Positions 43,618 to 56,154 of a stretch of 64,000 bases of DNA are shown one piece after another (position 1 is the stretch's first letter; each line of letters starts with the position of its first letter). This DNA is from Oscarella lobularis. Taxonomy: Eukaryota; Porifera; Homoscleromorpha; Homosclerophorida; Oscarellidae. A model generated the notes under the pieces. The model had not been told where the DNA came from. It was given only the letters and a program-made list of their open reading frames with translations, and ran no database searches. A program made the translations under genes and the position numbers. The stretch covers positions 1,116,001-1,180,000 of the forward strand of contig NC_089183.1 in assembly GCF_947507565.1 (NCBI RefSeq), in the 5' to 3' direction.

Positions 43618-46600
43618 ATGGGCAATTCTGATTCTAGCGTCCACCGTAAGTTTAATTCGTATTGTCAGTGAGATTGCCTTATCGTTTCGTACGTGTAGCT
43701 TTGACCAGGGCTGTAATCGACGGAGACCTCACTCGCCTTCAAAAATTATTGAGCAAAACCGAAAACTGGGCAGACGTGAAAGACAGGGTAATAAAAACAC
43801 TTGCGTGTGGGTGAAGTGGCAAGCAAACGTAGATTCTTTTTGTACGAATTTCCTGGTACGGGAACTCGACCTAATAGTGACGTACGGGTGAAAATATAAG
43901 GGCGTACTAACAAATCGAATTGTTGCAGAATGGATACGGACTTCTTCACTCTGCTGCTTGGAAAAATCGTGTTGAAGTAGCTGAATATCTAACGGCTAAT
44001 GGAATAAACATTGAACTTCGAAATGACGTGAGACTGTGTGAGATTGCTTGAGAAGAAATGTGATTTTCATTTAGATGGGCAAGACACCTTTTCTTGTGGC
44101 TTGTCAATCTGGAAGTGTTGCTCTTGTCGATCTGTTGATATCTAAGAGATGCAATCGTTTGGCAGAGACCACAGTAAGGCGAAATTGTGTGGGCTAAATG
44201 AACACGTGTATAATAGTTTTGCAGTTGGGAAGAGGAGCTTTGGCTTTGGCGGTCATTGCCAGACAATTTGAAATGACGAAAAAATTAGTTGAAATGGGAT
44301 TTGATGTCAACAAAGCATGCGATAAGGTACTCCAACGTCTTTAACAAATAAAGTAATAAGGGGTTTTTAGGCCGGTTGCACTTCATTGCACTGGGCCGCT
44401 GCTAAAGGAAGTGCCCAAATCGTTACTTTTTTGATTGACAACGGAGCAAATCTTGAAGCTAAAACAAAGGTATGCTTGCCTATTTAATTTAAAAGATTTA
44501 CTCTTAAAATGTATCATTTCTTTGCAAATTATTTTTTTAATTATTAGTTGGGAAGCACTCCAATTATGATTGCCGTTTGTTGTCATGACGACATCGATTT
44601 TCTTCGCTTGCTGATTTCGAAGGGTTGCGACGTGCTCACAAAAGACGGGGTATATAGAGAGGTGTAGTTTCAGATTAGGTCTAAGACCTTTGTACGCTTA
44701 AAGCGGTAGACGACAGTAGATTTTGCCTCTGGCTGATATAGAGGAACTCTAATCGTATAACGCACGGTGAAAACAAGTATTAACAAATTGAATTATTGCA
44801 GAGCGGACGCGGACTTCTTCACTGTGCTGCGGCAAAAAATCGTCTCAAAGTAGCCGAACATTTAATAGATAATGGAATAAACATTGAACTTCAAAACAAC
44901 GTGAGAGTGTGAAATTAATGTCTTAGAATGATGTGATGCTCATTTAGTGGGGCGAAACACCTTTTCTCTTGGCTTGTGCAAATGGAAGCGCAGCTCTTGT
45001 AGATCTGTTGATATCTAAAGGATGCAATCGTTTAGCAGAGTCCAAAGTAAGACCGAGATGAGGGGACTAAAATTATTACGTGTAAGCTCTTTTTTGCAGT
45101 TGGGAAGAGGAGCTCTGGCTTTGGCTATTATCGCCGGACAATTTCAAATGACAAAGAAATTAGTTGAAATGGGATTTGACGTCAACCAACCATGCGGAGA
45201 GGTACACTACTTCTGTGTGAATGTTAAAACATGCAGTAAGGGGTGTTTAGGTAGGCTACACTTTATTGCATTGGGCTGTTTCAAAAGGAAGTAACCAAAT
45301 CGTAAATTTCTTGATCGACAAAGGAGCACATCTCGAAGCTGAGACAAAGGTGTAATTTTTCACTTAATATTGTTTCTTTGCAACGTTTATCTAAATTTTT
45401 ACTGGTTAGACAGGAAGGACCCCAATTATGATCGCCGTTAAAAAGGGCAACGTCGAATTACTTGACTTGCTGATTTCAAAAGGATGTGACGTTCGGGCAA
45501 AGGACAAGGTAGTTGTCTTGTTGGGAGACCTTTTTCTTGGAAAATGAAAAATTGAATATTTGTAGTGTGGTCACGGACTATTGGTAGCCGCTGTTTGGGG
45601 AGAAAAAGTTCATATGTTTAAGACGGTTCTTAAAATGGGATTTGATTTGAATGAAACGTGCAGTGTAAGATCAAAATATTTTTTTACTACGTAGTACTTG
45701 TTATTTCTTAGAATGGCCGCACTTGTCTGCACTGGGCCGCAGTCTATGATTCAGCTAGCATTGCTGAAATACTGTTAGAGCAAGGAGCAAATCTGGAACC
45801 TCGAGCCAAGGTTGTCGAAGAGAAGGCGTCCAGACTTTGACTTTAATCTTTTTGCAGAGGGGAAGAACGCCGTTTCTTTTTGCCGTAGCATGGGGCAGCA
45901 ATAACGTAGCTAGTTTACTTTCTACAAAAGGATGTGACATTCACGCCAAAGACGAGGCACGATTTCAATTGAAAGACGAACTTCGCTTACTTTTATGGTT
46001 TTCAATTCTAGGCCGGGCGCGGAGCCCTTGTTCTTGCGTGCACAAACCACCAATATGATACGATCCCGTTGCTCCTATCCAAATTTGATTATCTGAATGA
46101 GGTTTGTTTTCAACAATGAACCGAAGAAGACTCAAAGTGGTTTTCTTATTTAGGAAGGTGCGCCGATGTTGCACTGGGCAGCTCGTAATGATTATCAGCG
46201 CATGGCTGCATTGCTGATTTCACACGGAGTTGATTTAGAAGCCAAAGACGAGGTATATTGCTATTGCTATTACGGTTATTTGTCTTCTGACTCCCTCTTA
46301 TTGCATCTAGTGGGGCTGTACCCCATTTCTCACTGCCGTCGAATTTGGGTCGGATAATTCCATCGATTTATTGATTTTAAAGAAATGCAATATCTTTGCG
46401 ACAACACGTGACGGTGCATCAGCTCTCGATCTTGCAATCATGGGAGGACGCCTTGACTTGTTTCGACGATTTGTTAATGCAGGAGTGGCCGTTGACGATC
46501 TCACACAAGTTTGTATAGATCAGGTTAAAGAACTAGTCTCACTTCTATTGCCAGGAAACTCGAGAATTCCTTGCTAAATTGGTGGCAGATGGAAATGAAG

Positions 46601-46939
46601 AAGCGTCCAAATATATGAGAGAGGTAAGATAACGAACTTTTCAGTGACGAGTATTTCTACTGTAACCAATCAATGTTTCAGGTTGATGCTCCTCTGCATG
46701 TTATACAGGAAAAAGATGTCGTGTTGTCTGAGCCGGAATCAAAGCTTGATGAGCCGAGAAACGATTTCTCTAGCGCCTTAGCACCTGAAAACGACGTGAC
46801 GATCACAGAACGAGCAAAAGCGTACTCTATAGATTATTTTCAGATCGTTGAAGCTGTCGATGGAGGAGAGACCGAAGAAACGGCTTCAGAGAGTCTGTCA
46901 AGAGCTAAGAACCTCGTCGATTGTTTAAGTATTAATTAA
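43618..46939 (+). CDS. N-myristoylation-type multi-ankyrin protein, short form (K5)
   Basis: Apparently intact, about 710 aa. Exon 1 encodes MGNSDSSVH, exon 2 the cap, then only two five-exon ankyrin blocks (type-a exons at 43929 and 44802) followed by the distal repeats CGHGLLVAAV, NGRTCLHWAA, RGRTPFLFAV, AGRGALVLAC, EGAPMLHWAA, the double-repeat exon and ETREFLAKLV. The last exon gives an acidic C-terminus (IVEAVDGGETEETASESL) ending VDCLSIN at 46939. This tail frame looks ancestral; K2 and K4 read a shifted, basic tail after SLDYLFF and K6 stops after SLDYF. The intron after HAKDE has a GC donor. It faces the CARD-ROCO remnant E. Confidence 0.82.
43929..45508 (+). repeat. Two tandem five-ankyrin-exon blocks in K5
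   Basis: Exon order a-b-c-d-e twice, with type-a exons starting at 43929 and 44802. This is the shortest block number among the intact K genes. Confidence 0.8.
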
Positions 46940-48640
46940 AGGTTAGCAGAACCGGCCGACTGTCAGTTTAGTAAGGAGCAGAGTGATTGGTACTAAAAGA
47001 AGCGACGAAGGCGTTTGGTTAGACTTGTTTTCGCGATACGTCCACGAGCAGTATACATGAATGACGTGCGAAGTACAGAAACTACTCAGTTAATTAATGA
47101 AAATTCACTCTAAGGATATTTATTCTTCGATCATAATACGTAAAACAGAATTCTATCCGGTTGCACGATCGGGCTGACAGTTCCTATACCCTTATCAGTC
47201 CGGATGGAATACACTGTACCGAGCGTCCAAAACAACAGAGAGGAACAAAACAGCGACGTCCAGTTGAAACCGGCGCTCGGCTCGCGAAAGTGATCAAGAA
47301 ATACCGCCACGCTTTCGTCGTACCCGAGTTTGCGACGGACATGCAGCAAAGGACTTGTTGACAGTAGGCGCGGTCGAAGACAGGCGACTCTTGGGCCTCG
47401 TTGGGCCTGTGAAGTAGTGAGTGCTTTCCTCCATTTTTTCTGCCTAGGTTTAGCCGGGCTCCAGAGAAACGAGTCACATGACGAAAGCTTCAGCCTTTTC
47501 GGACGTCGCCAGAAGCTTCGTCCTTCAAACGACCATCGGTCTTTGTCTAACGTTTGATCAGTATTCTTTGTGCTTGTTTTCAGAAAATGAAGGGCCCCTT
47601 TCGAGGAAATCGAATTTTCGAAGCCCCTATTGGCCCAATCTTTCACCACGCTTTCCTCTGCCCAACGCATTTGCTTAGAATGAATACGGAGAACGCAACG
47701 TCTTGTGAAAGCGAGAAGACTCGCTAAAAAACGAGTAAGGACAGAAACAGGTACCGTGAAAGAATACATCGGTTTCCCGATTTCAAACGGCATCTTCCTC
47801 TGGATTTCTTGAAAAGGGGGTCTCATAAACGGTTTTGAACTCCTGAATTTCTGGAAGCCCTGAACAGACACTGAAAGAACTTCTTTTAACGGCGTTTGGC
47901 AATCGTTCTCCCTGGGGATGATAGTCATGAACTGCCTTCTTTAATTAAGCAGTGCATGTATTTGTTCAGGTAAGATGAAAGAAGGAAGCTAGCGACGTCA
48001 ATCGATCTGCCTAAGAACCTCGTCGATAAAAGATTATCACGTCCTAGGCCCGCTTTGACCGGATGTTGCTCAGGGAGCAGAATAGTCGTTGTTTAAGAAT
48101 TGAATAAGCCGTTCAATGAGTCGCTCTGTCTTTTCTTTGACGTCAATTTCGAAAGAACCGCACATGGATCGATGCATACAGTAACAGCTAGGCAGACGCT
48201 ACAGACAGTATTCCAGTTGAGCCCAGTCTGTTCCGTAACTGTCACCACCACAGTTTCCAGCATGAGCGGCTACTCATATCAATTCAGCTATAATCTCCCA
48301 AAACCCTTCTATTTTGGTGAGATCGGCATCGCTGGAAGTGATACCGTCGCCGTCCATTGGTGGCAAGCACAGCAGTCGCCCCACACCAGACTCTCCAAGT
48401 GGCGACTTACGTTACTTTCAGAGCGGTAAACGAGTGACTTCTTTTGAAAATACAATCCTAATGCAATTCAATTTAATGTAGTGCTAGCGAGTTCTGGTCG
48501 GAGAAGGCCCGTTTCTTTTCCACCAACACTTATTCCAGTGTATGGATTACGGCTTAGGCTCTCCTGTCTTTCTCGTAGCTCCTTTGCCACCGTTTTGGGT
48601 TCTGGGGAAGCCCAGCACAGACACGTGAATAATTTTTCAT
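46940..48640 (-). pseudogene. Decayed CTHRC1-like copies and duplicated spacer upstream of K6
   Basis: Minus-strand remnants of the CTHRC1-like gene: the end of the C-terminal domain near 47115-47225 (AAACAGAATTCTATCCGG; AGTCCGGATGGAAT), a helix start near 47850-47870, and a second domain-plus-helix remnant at 48200-48640. Between them lies the spacer shared with 22181-22680. The long minus-strand frame at 47131-47928 crosses these pieces and is not a gene. The region has the same content as the segment upstream of K2. Confidence 0.55.
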
Positions 48641-48918
48641 TGAGAAAAGTTTGATTTTCTTTACTCTGAGAATGGGCCACAGTGATTGCATCAACTCTTT
48701 GTGTTATCTCTTTCTTTTTTTGACAGCATTTAATCAACCAATATGCCTGTCTTTTGTACGAGTTAAATTTGACTTGACTCACTGGAGCCTAACATGTTCT
48801 ATTCAGCCACGGTCAACAATGAACATTCACTTTGTCTTGCCGTCTGACGGCTTCAGTCTAACGTGCGCAAAAAGAGGTTAATTGTTCAGTTCCGCTGTTG
48901 CATCCCCAAAGACTTAGT
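48641..48918 (+). promoter_or_regulatory. K-side promoter half of K6
   Basis: Matches the K2 proximal promoter (TTGACTTGACTCACTGGAG, CGGTCAACAATG). No CARD-ROCO half is present upstream, so the K6 partner has been lost. Confidence 0.5.
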
Positions 48919-51900
48919 ATGGGCAATTCTGATTCTAGCGTCCACCGTAAGTTTGATTTGTATTGTCGATAAGATCGCCTTATCGTTTCGTGCGTGTAGC
49001 TTTGACCTGGGCTGTAGTCGACGGAGACCTCGCTCGCCTTAAAAAATTATTGAGCAAAACCGAAAACTGGGCGGACGTGAAAGACAGGGTAATAAAAACA
49101 CTTGCGTGTGGGTGAAGTGGCAAGCAAAAGTAGATTCTTTTTGTACGAATTTCCTGGTACGGGAACTTGACCTAATAGTGACGTACGGGTGAAAATATAA
49201 GGGCGTACTAACAAATCGAATTGTTGCAGAATGGATACGGACTTCTTCACTCTGCTGCTTGGAAAAATCGTGTTGAAGTAGCTGAATATCTAACGGCCAA
49301 TGGAATAAACATTGAACTTCAAAACAACGTGCGACTGTGTAAAATAGCTTGAGAAGAAATGTGATTTTCATTTAGATGGGCGAGACACCTTTTCTTGTGG
49401 CTTGTCGATCTGGAAGTGCTGCTCTTGTCGATCTGTTGATATCTAAGAGATGCAATCGTTTGACAGAGACCACAGTAAGACGAAATTTTGTGGACTGAAT
49501 GAACACGTGTAAATCTGTTTTTGCAGTTGGGAAGAGGAGCTTTGGCTTTGGCGGTCATTGCCAGACAATTTGAAATGACGAAGAAATTAGTCAAAACGGG
49601 ATTTGATGTGAACAAGCCATGCGATAAGGTGTACTTCGACGTCTTTAACTAATGAATAAAGTAATAAGGGGTGTTTACTATTTAGGCTGGTTTCACTTCA
49701 TTGCACTGGGCCGCTGCTAAAGGAAGTGCCCAAATCGCTACTTTTTTGATTGACAACGGAGCAAATCTCGAAGCTAAAACAAAGGTATGCTTGTTCACTC
49801 AATTGAAAAGAATAACTACGAAATACGTTTATTATTTCTTTGCAAAATAATTTTTTTACTTATTAGTTGGGAAGCACTCCAATTATGATCGCCGTTTGTT
49901 GTCACGACGAGATCAATTTGCTTCAATTGCTGATTTCGAAGGGGTGCGAAGTGCTCACAAAAGACGAGGTAATCTACCAGTAGAGGAATCTACTAATAAA
50001 AAGAGAGGCGTAACTTCATTGAGATTAGGTCTAAGACTTTTCAGTTTGTACGCTTGAAGCGGTAAAACGACTGTAGACTTTTCCTCTGGCTGATAGAGGA
50101 ACTCTAATAGAATAACGCACGGCGAAACAAGTATAAACATATTGAATTATTGCAGAGCGGACGCGGACTTCTTCACTGTGCTGCTGCAAAGAAACGTCTT
50201 AAAGTAGCGGAACATTTAATAGCTATAGGAACAAACATTGAACTTAAAAACAACGTGAGACTGTGGGAACTTTAATTAAATGTTCTAAGAAATGTGATGG
50301 TCATTTAGTGGGGCGAAACGCCTTTTCTTGTGGCTTGTAAACATGGAAGCGCTGCTCTTGTAGATCTGTTGATATCTAAAGGATGCAATCGTTTGGCAGA
50401 GACCAGAGTGAGAAAAAATTTTATCAGATGGATTTAGCATGTGAAGCTTTCTTGCAGTCGGGAGAAGGAGCTCTGGCTTTGGCGATTATCGCCAGACAAT
50501 TTGAAATGACGCAGAAGCTAGTAAAATTGGGATTTGATGTAAACAAACCATGTGAAAAGGTACTACGACGACTTTGATGTTTGAAGTAATAACTTGGGTT
50601 TAGGCTGGTGGCTACACTTCATTGCATCGGGCTGTTTCGAAACAAAGTATCCAAATTGTAAATTTCTTGATTGACAACGGAGCAAATCTGGAGGCTGAAA
50701 CAAAAGTGTGCCTTTTATCTCAATTGAGAATTTACTTTTATATGCTTTGTTGTTGCTTTGTAAATTAATTATTCTTCTTTCCACTAATTAGTTGGGAAGG
50801 ACTCCACTACAGATTGCCGTTATCTGTCATGACAACGTCGATTTAGTTGATTTGCTGATTTCAAAGGGTTGCGAAGTTTGGAAAAAAGACAGGGTAATTT
50901 ACCTGCAAGGAAATTTACTGGTATAATAAATAACAAAGGAGTCGCAGCTCGCTCACACAATTAGTAAAAAATAAATCTTCGTACGCTTACAGTAAGCGAC
51001 AGTAGACTTTGTAACTTGCAATTAGTGACGCACGGAGGGAATACCGGCATGAAGAACATTTTTATCAATTCGAATTGTTTTAGAACGGACACGGACTTCT
51101 TCACCTTGCTGCCTGGAAAAATCGTCGAAAAGTAGCCGAATATTTAATAAATATAAATAAAATAAACATTGAACTTCAAAACAACGTGAGACAGTGAAAT
51201 TAATGTTTTAGAATAATGTGATGTTCATTTAGTGGGGCGAGACACCTTTTCTCTCGGCTTGTGCAAATGGAAACGCAGCTCTGGTAGATCTGTTGATATC
51301 CAAAGGATGCAATCGTTTAGCAGAGTCCAAAGTGAGACCGAGATGGGGGGACTAATAGAATTACGTGTACAGCTCTTTTTTTGCAGTTGGGAAGAGGAGC
51401 TCTGGCTTTGGCAATCATCTTTAGACGATTTCAAATGACAAAGAAATTAGTTAAAATTGGATTTGATGTCAACCAACCATGCAAAGATGTACTCTACTTC
51501 TGTGCAATGTTAAAACATGCAGTAAGGGGTGTTTAGGAAGGCTACATGGCATTGCACTGGGCCGCTGCTATAGGAAGTGACAAAATTGTAAATTTCTTGA
51601 TTGACAAAGGAGCACATCTCGAAGCTAAAACAGAGGTATGCTTGATTGCGTATTGTCTTTTTGCAACACACATGTCAGTTATTTTTATTAGTTTGAAATG
51701 ACTCCAACTATGATTGCCGTTTCAAATGGCAACGTCAATATATTTGATCTACTAATTTCGAAGGGATGCGACGTTTGGGCAAAGGACAAGGTAGTTTACT
51801 CGTCAAAAAAGATTTATTCGGGAATGGAAATTAAATATTTGCAGTGTGGTCACGGACTATTAGTAGTCGCCGTTTGGGGAGAAAAAGTTGATCTGTTCAA

Positions 51901-53122
51901 GAAGGTTCTTAGAATGGGATTTGATGTTAATGAAACGTGCAGTGTAAGATCAAAATAATTTTTTACTACCTATTACTTGTTAGTTCTTAGAATCGCCGCA
52001 CTTGTCTGCACTGGGCCGCAGTCTATGATTCAGCTAGCATTGCTGAAATACTGTTAGAGCAAGGAGCAGATCTGGAACCACGAGCCAAGGTTGTAGCTTC
52101 AGCGACGGCGAAGAGAATACGTCCAGACTTTGACTTTTTTATCTTTTTGTAGAGGGGAATAACGCCGTTTCTTTCTGCCGTCGCATGGGGCAGCAATAAC
52201 GTAGCCAGTTTACTTACTACAAAAGGATGCAACATTCACGCCAAAGACGAGGCAAGATTTCAATTGAAAGACGAACTTCGCTTACTTTATGGTTTTCAAT
52301 TCAAGGCCGGGCGCGGAGCCTTTGTTCTTGCGTGCACAAACCACCAATATGATACGATCCCGTTGCTTCTATCAAAATTCGATTATCTGAATGAGGTTAG
52401 TGTTCAATAAACAACCGAAGAAGATTTAAAGTGGTTTTCTTATTTAGGAAGGTGCACCGATGTTGCACTGGGCAGCTCGTAATGATTATCAGCGTATGGC
52501 TGCGTTGTTGATTTTAAACGGAGTTGATTTAGAAGCCAAAGACGAAGTATTGGTATTTCTTGTTGATGGGTACGTGTCTAGTGGCGCCCTTTTGTTGTTT
52601 CTAGTGGGGCTGCACTCCATTTCTCACTGCTGTCGAATTTGGGTCGGATAACACCATTGATTTATTGATTTCAAAGAAATGCAATATCTTTACAAACACA
52701 CGTGACGGTTCATCTGCTCTTGATCTTGCAATTTTGGGAGGACGCCTTGACTTGTTTCGACGATTGGTGAATGCAGGAGTGACCGTTGATTATCTCGCAC
52801 AAGTTTGTATAGATCAGGTTATAAAGAACTAGTCTCACTTCTTTTGTCAGGGAAGTCGAGATTTCCTTTCCAAATTGGTGGCGGATAAGAATCAAGAAGC
52901 GTCCGAATATTTGAGAGAGGTGTGATAACTTATTAATTAAGTGACGAGTACTCTCACCGAAACCAATATATGTTTTAGGTGGAGGCTCAGAAAAAAGATA
53001 TAATGTCTGAGACGGAATTAAAGCATGACAATCTTAGAAACGATTTTTCGAGCGCCTTGGCACCTGAAAACGACGTGACGATCTTAGAACAAGCAAAATT
53101 GTATTCTCTAGATTATTTTTAG
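48919..53122 (+). CDS. N-myristoylation-type multi-ankyrin protein (K6)
   Basis: Exon 1 at 48919 encodes MGNSDSSVH. Exon 2 is the cap; three five-exon ankyrin blocks follow (type-a exons at 49230, 50156 and 51084) and then the same distal repeats as K4 and K5 (CGHGLLVVAV at about 51844, then RRTCLHWAA, RGITPFLSAV, AGRGAFVLAC, EGAPMLHWAA, double-repeat exon). The acidic tail (MSETELKHDNLRNDF) ends early at 53122 after SLDYF. The third type-a exon contains a small insertion (NINKINIEL). I see no clear disabling change, but not every splice site could be verified. It lies at the edge of the array with no CARD-ROCO partner. Confidence 0.75.
49230..51790 (+). repeat. Three tandem five-ankyrin-exon blocks in K6
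   Basis: Exon order a-b-c-d-e three times, with type-a exons at 49230, 50156 and 51084. Confidence 0.8.
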
Positions 53123-53900
53123 ACCGTTGAAGCTATTGATGGAGGAGAGGCCAAAGAAACGGTTCAGAGAGTCTGCCAAGAGCGCAGGCCGTTTTTTCAG
53201 TCATTGCTTGCAACGCTCTTTCATGATACAGTGAAGCCGACAGTGGTTTGAGAATTAGAGGAGGAAAAAGTTTTAGAGTCTGACTATTAAGCCCATGCGT
53301 CTTGGCTTTGTCGAGCCGTACTTTGTTAGGCGATGAGCTAAATAGGTTAGATATGGGCTTAGCAAGCTAGCGAATTTATCTATGTGTTTGAGGCTGAAAA
53401 CGAAAGGTTGTTGGCGTCACTAGAACCCGTCGACCACCGTTTTGAGCTGAAGCTTTGTGAGAAGTGTAGAACGCCACCAGCCTACATACTAAAACAAATA
53501 GCGTATGCAAACAAGCAGCAGCTGCACAATTAGTCACTGTCATGTTCGGTTCATTTTTGCGACTGAGGGTTAGTTTATAATTGGGGTAGTCTTCGCTTGC
53601 AACGGTTATGCCAACAAAAATCGACGACGTCTTGGGTTTTTTGCATAGCAGAAGTAGACAAGCGGCGCTAGAACAGTGATGATCGTAACATTAGCGTTTT
53701 TAGAATGGACTTTTGTCAGCTCTTTTACTTTCTTTACTATGTAAATAACTCAGGCAATGCTCTCCAATATCTTTCTCGCGTAATTTACAAATGTTGCTGA
53801 TAGTTTTGGTATTTTCACTGGAAGTTTTAGTTCATACCTGACCGATGTAACTCTATGTTCAAAAGAGAAATATTGATACATAGCACGTGATCGAGGCCGG
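53123..53900. other. Spacer between K6 and the first SLC17 gene
   Basis: Contains the K 3' flank, a stretch similar to 20490-20620 near the CTHRC1-like gene (GCCTACATACTAAAAC; TCATTTTTGCGACTGAGG), and at about 53699-53740 a fragment of an SLC17 exon (AGAATGGACTTTTGTCAGCTC), so a further SLC17 remnant lies here. No gene is seen. Confidence 0.5.
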
Positions 53901-55893
53901 ATGAAAGCAGGGGAGAAGGAACGTCGACGCCGGTTCTCTGGCGTTCCCGCTCGCTATACCTTGGCTTTTATGTGCTTTCTCGGCTTCGTGGCCTGTTTCT
54001 TCCTTCGCGTTAATCTCAGCGTCGCCATAATCGAAATGAAGGCAAGGCGAATAGCGTCGCGCGTGATCGCGACGGAATTCCCTCGCGACAATGCATGATT
54101 CGAATTTACGCGACGCATAGAAAGATTTCGGCTGGGATTCAAAGACGAGCGGTGAGCGATCGACGCGAATAACGTTCATACACGTAGTCTATCGCGACTT
54201 GTTCGGTAGGAATTATTCTAAGTTCATTCTACTTCGGCTACGCGATCACCCAACTTCCCTTCGGAGTACTCGCCGCCAAATACGGCTCAAAGCGAGTTTT
54301 CGGCGGAGGAGTGTTGTGCGCTTCGCTTCTTTGCCTTCTCACGCCCATCGCCGCCTATCACAAACAAAGTCTTATTTTAGTTCGCATTCTTCAAGGACTT
54401 GCCCTGGTATTGTCACATTTGCATCATGTCAACGTGATGTGATTAGTCACCTAGGGTGGCTCATATCCTTCTGCGCATGCTATGTGGCGAAAATGGGCTC
54501 CTCCACTCGAACGAAGCAAACTAGTTGCAATATCCTGGGCAGGTGATCTTCTACAATGCATGCAGTATGTAGTCAGTGCTTACGTTTACCGTAGGTAGTA
54601 CCATGGGTACTGCATTTGCAATGCCTCTTAGTGGACTTCTTTGTGAGAACGGATTTTGGAGTCCTCCTCACCAGTCCAAGTGGCCATCTGTCTTTTACGT
54701 ATTTGGTCAGAATGTTTATAAATTTTGTATTAGCTTTGTTATTTTTTCAAGGCGGTTTTGGCTTGGTTTGGTGTCTTGCCTGGTTTGCTCTCGTTCACGA
54801 CTCGCCTCAATCTCATCCACGAATTAGCATCGAAGAACGAGATTATATTGTATCAGCTATCGAAGAGGAACATTGTCTGCCAAAGAATGTACGTTAGGAA
54901 TAAAAATACATGTACTGTACCTGACTAATTAATTAATTTAATATATCTTGCACTTCTTTAGGAACGTCCACTGCCGCTTTTGCACATATTTATGTCGCCA
55001 GCTGTGTGGGCGATTGTTATTTCTTTGTTTTGTTACGATTGGTGCTGTATTTTGCTCACGTCGGTCATGCCAACGTTCGTTGATGACGTTTTACGTCTCG
55101 ACGTAACAGAAGTAGACACTAATCGCAGTAGAGCAATGACCACGTGTAATATTCCGGGTTTTTAGAACGGAATTTTGTCAGCTCTTCCCTTTTTCGCAAT
55201 GAGCGTTTTCACCGTTCTAAGTGGATGGATAGCTGATGGAATTCGAAAACGACAGCTTCTGTCGACCGGAGGCACAAGAAATCTAATGAACTCCATAGGT
55301 ACGAAACTGATTTAGGAATCGTTTAGTTAATTATTTTAATTGAATTGATAAATTTCTTTAGGTATGTTCTTTCCTGCGCTTTTCTTAGTTGTTTTGAACA
55401 ACGTCGCTACCGAGACTCATGCTGTTATTATTTGCTTGTGCTTAACTGCAGGCGTAAGTTCGATGTCAGCATCTGGATTCTTGGTGAATATGTTAGACAT
55501 TGCTCCTCAATATGCGGGCTTTCTCATGGGAATTGCCAATGTTGCTGGAACACTTTCGGCTGTGCTTGCGCCTTACTCGGCCGAAGCAATGGCCTCTGCT
55601 CCATCTGGATCACATGTATGGGAATGAATATTTGAGACACATAACTCCTACTACGAGTTTTTATGTTGTAGATTTTGCAGCTTCAGTGGAAAAATATCTT
55701 TTACGTTACTGCTGAGATCTACGTCTTCGGTGGACTCACGTATTTGATTTTATCGTCAGGACGAGTACAGTGGTGGGCTAGCGACGGACTCAATCAGTCA
55801 CGTGAGAATGGCAAGCCAGCCAACAGTAATTCTATTTACGAAGAAGAAGAAGAAGAAGAAAAATCTCTACTTAGCCAGGAGTCTACGCTATAA
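53901..55893 (+). CDS. Sialin-like SLC17 anion transporter, copy 1
   Basis: Ten exons: 53901-54062, 54121-54151, 54210-54406, 54455-54542, 54595-54705, 54752-54888, 54962-55111, 55166-55298, 55362-55615 and 55672-55893, phase-consistent throughout and giving about 494 aa. It is a major facilitator protein with about 12 TM segments. Family marks: [20 protein letters not shown] followed by VNLSVAIIE in TM1; [66 protein letters not shown]17 proteins move organic anions (sialic acid, glutamate or urate) across lysosomal, vesicular or plasma membranes; the substrate cannot be told here. The TM1-TM2 loop is short. The C-terminus has a Glu tract from a GAA repeat followed by SLLSQEST, an acidic di-leucine-like sorting signal. 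Confidence 0.88.
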
Positions 55894-55959
55894 TAGATGA
55901 TAAATCTATTAATGTACGTTTATTAGGCGAATTATAGAACACGTGATTATTGGACGCAG

Positions 55960-56140
55960 GCTTTCATGTTCTTTCGTGCATAACCAGCTTCTTCATTTGC
56001 GTTGATATAAGCGTTGCAATAATCGAAATGAAGGCAAGCAGGAAAGCGCGATCGCTATTCGAATTAGAAATCGGCCGGCTGGGATTCAAAGACGTACGAA
56101 CGGTGAGCAATTGGCTTGAATAACGTTCATCTATTGCTCC
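55960..56140 (+). pseudogene. SLC17 first-exon remnant, copy 2
   Basis: Contains decayed TM1 coding sequence (TTGCAATAATCGAAATGAAG) and pieces of exon 2 (GGCTGGGATTCAAAGACG) with the frame lost. It continues at 56925 after an inserted ankyrin cassette. Confidence 0.7.
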
Positions 56141-56154
56141 TACGTAGATAATAG

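Noticed and set aside
47131-47928. 265-codon minus-strand open frame
   Set aside because: It crosses decayed CTHRC1 pieces and spacer duplicated at 22181-22770, where the frame is not kept; it has no domain and no splice logic.
7230-53122. NLR (NACHT or NB-ARC) genes
   Set aside because: No NACHT-type Walker A/B or leucine-rich repeats were seen; the nucleotide-binding core is Roc with DFAGQ, followed by COR.
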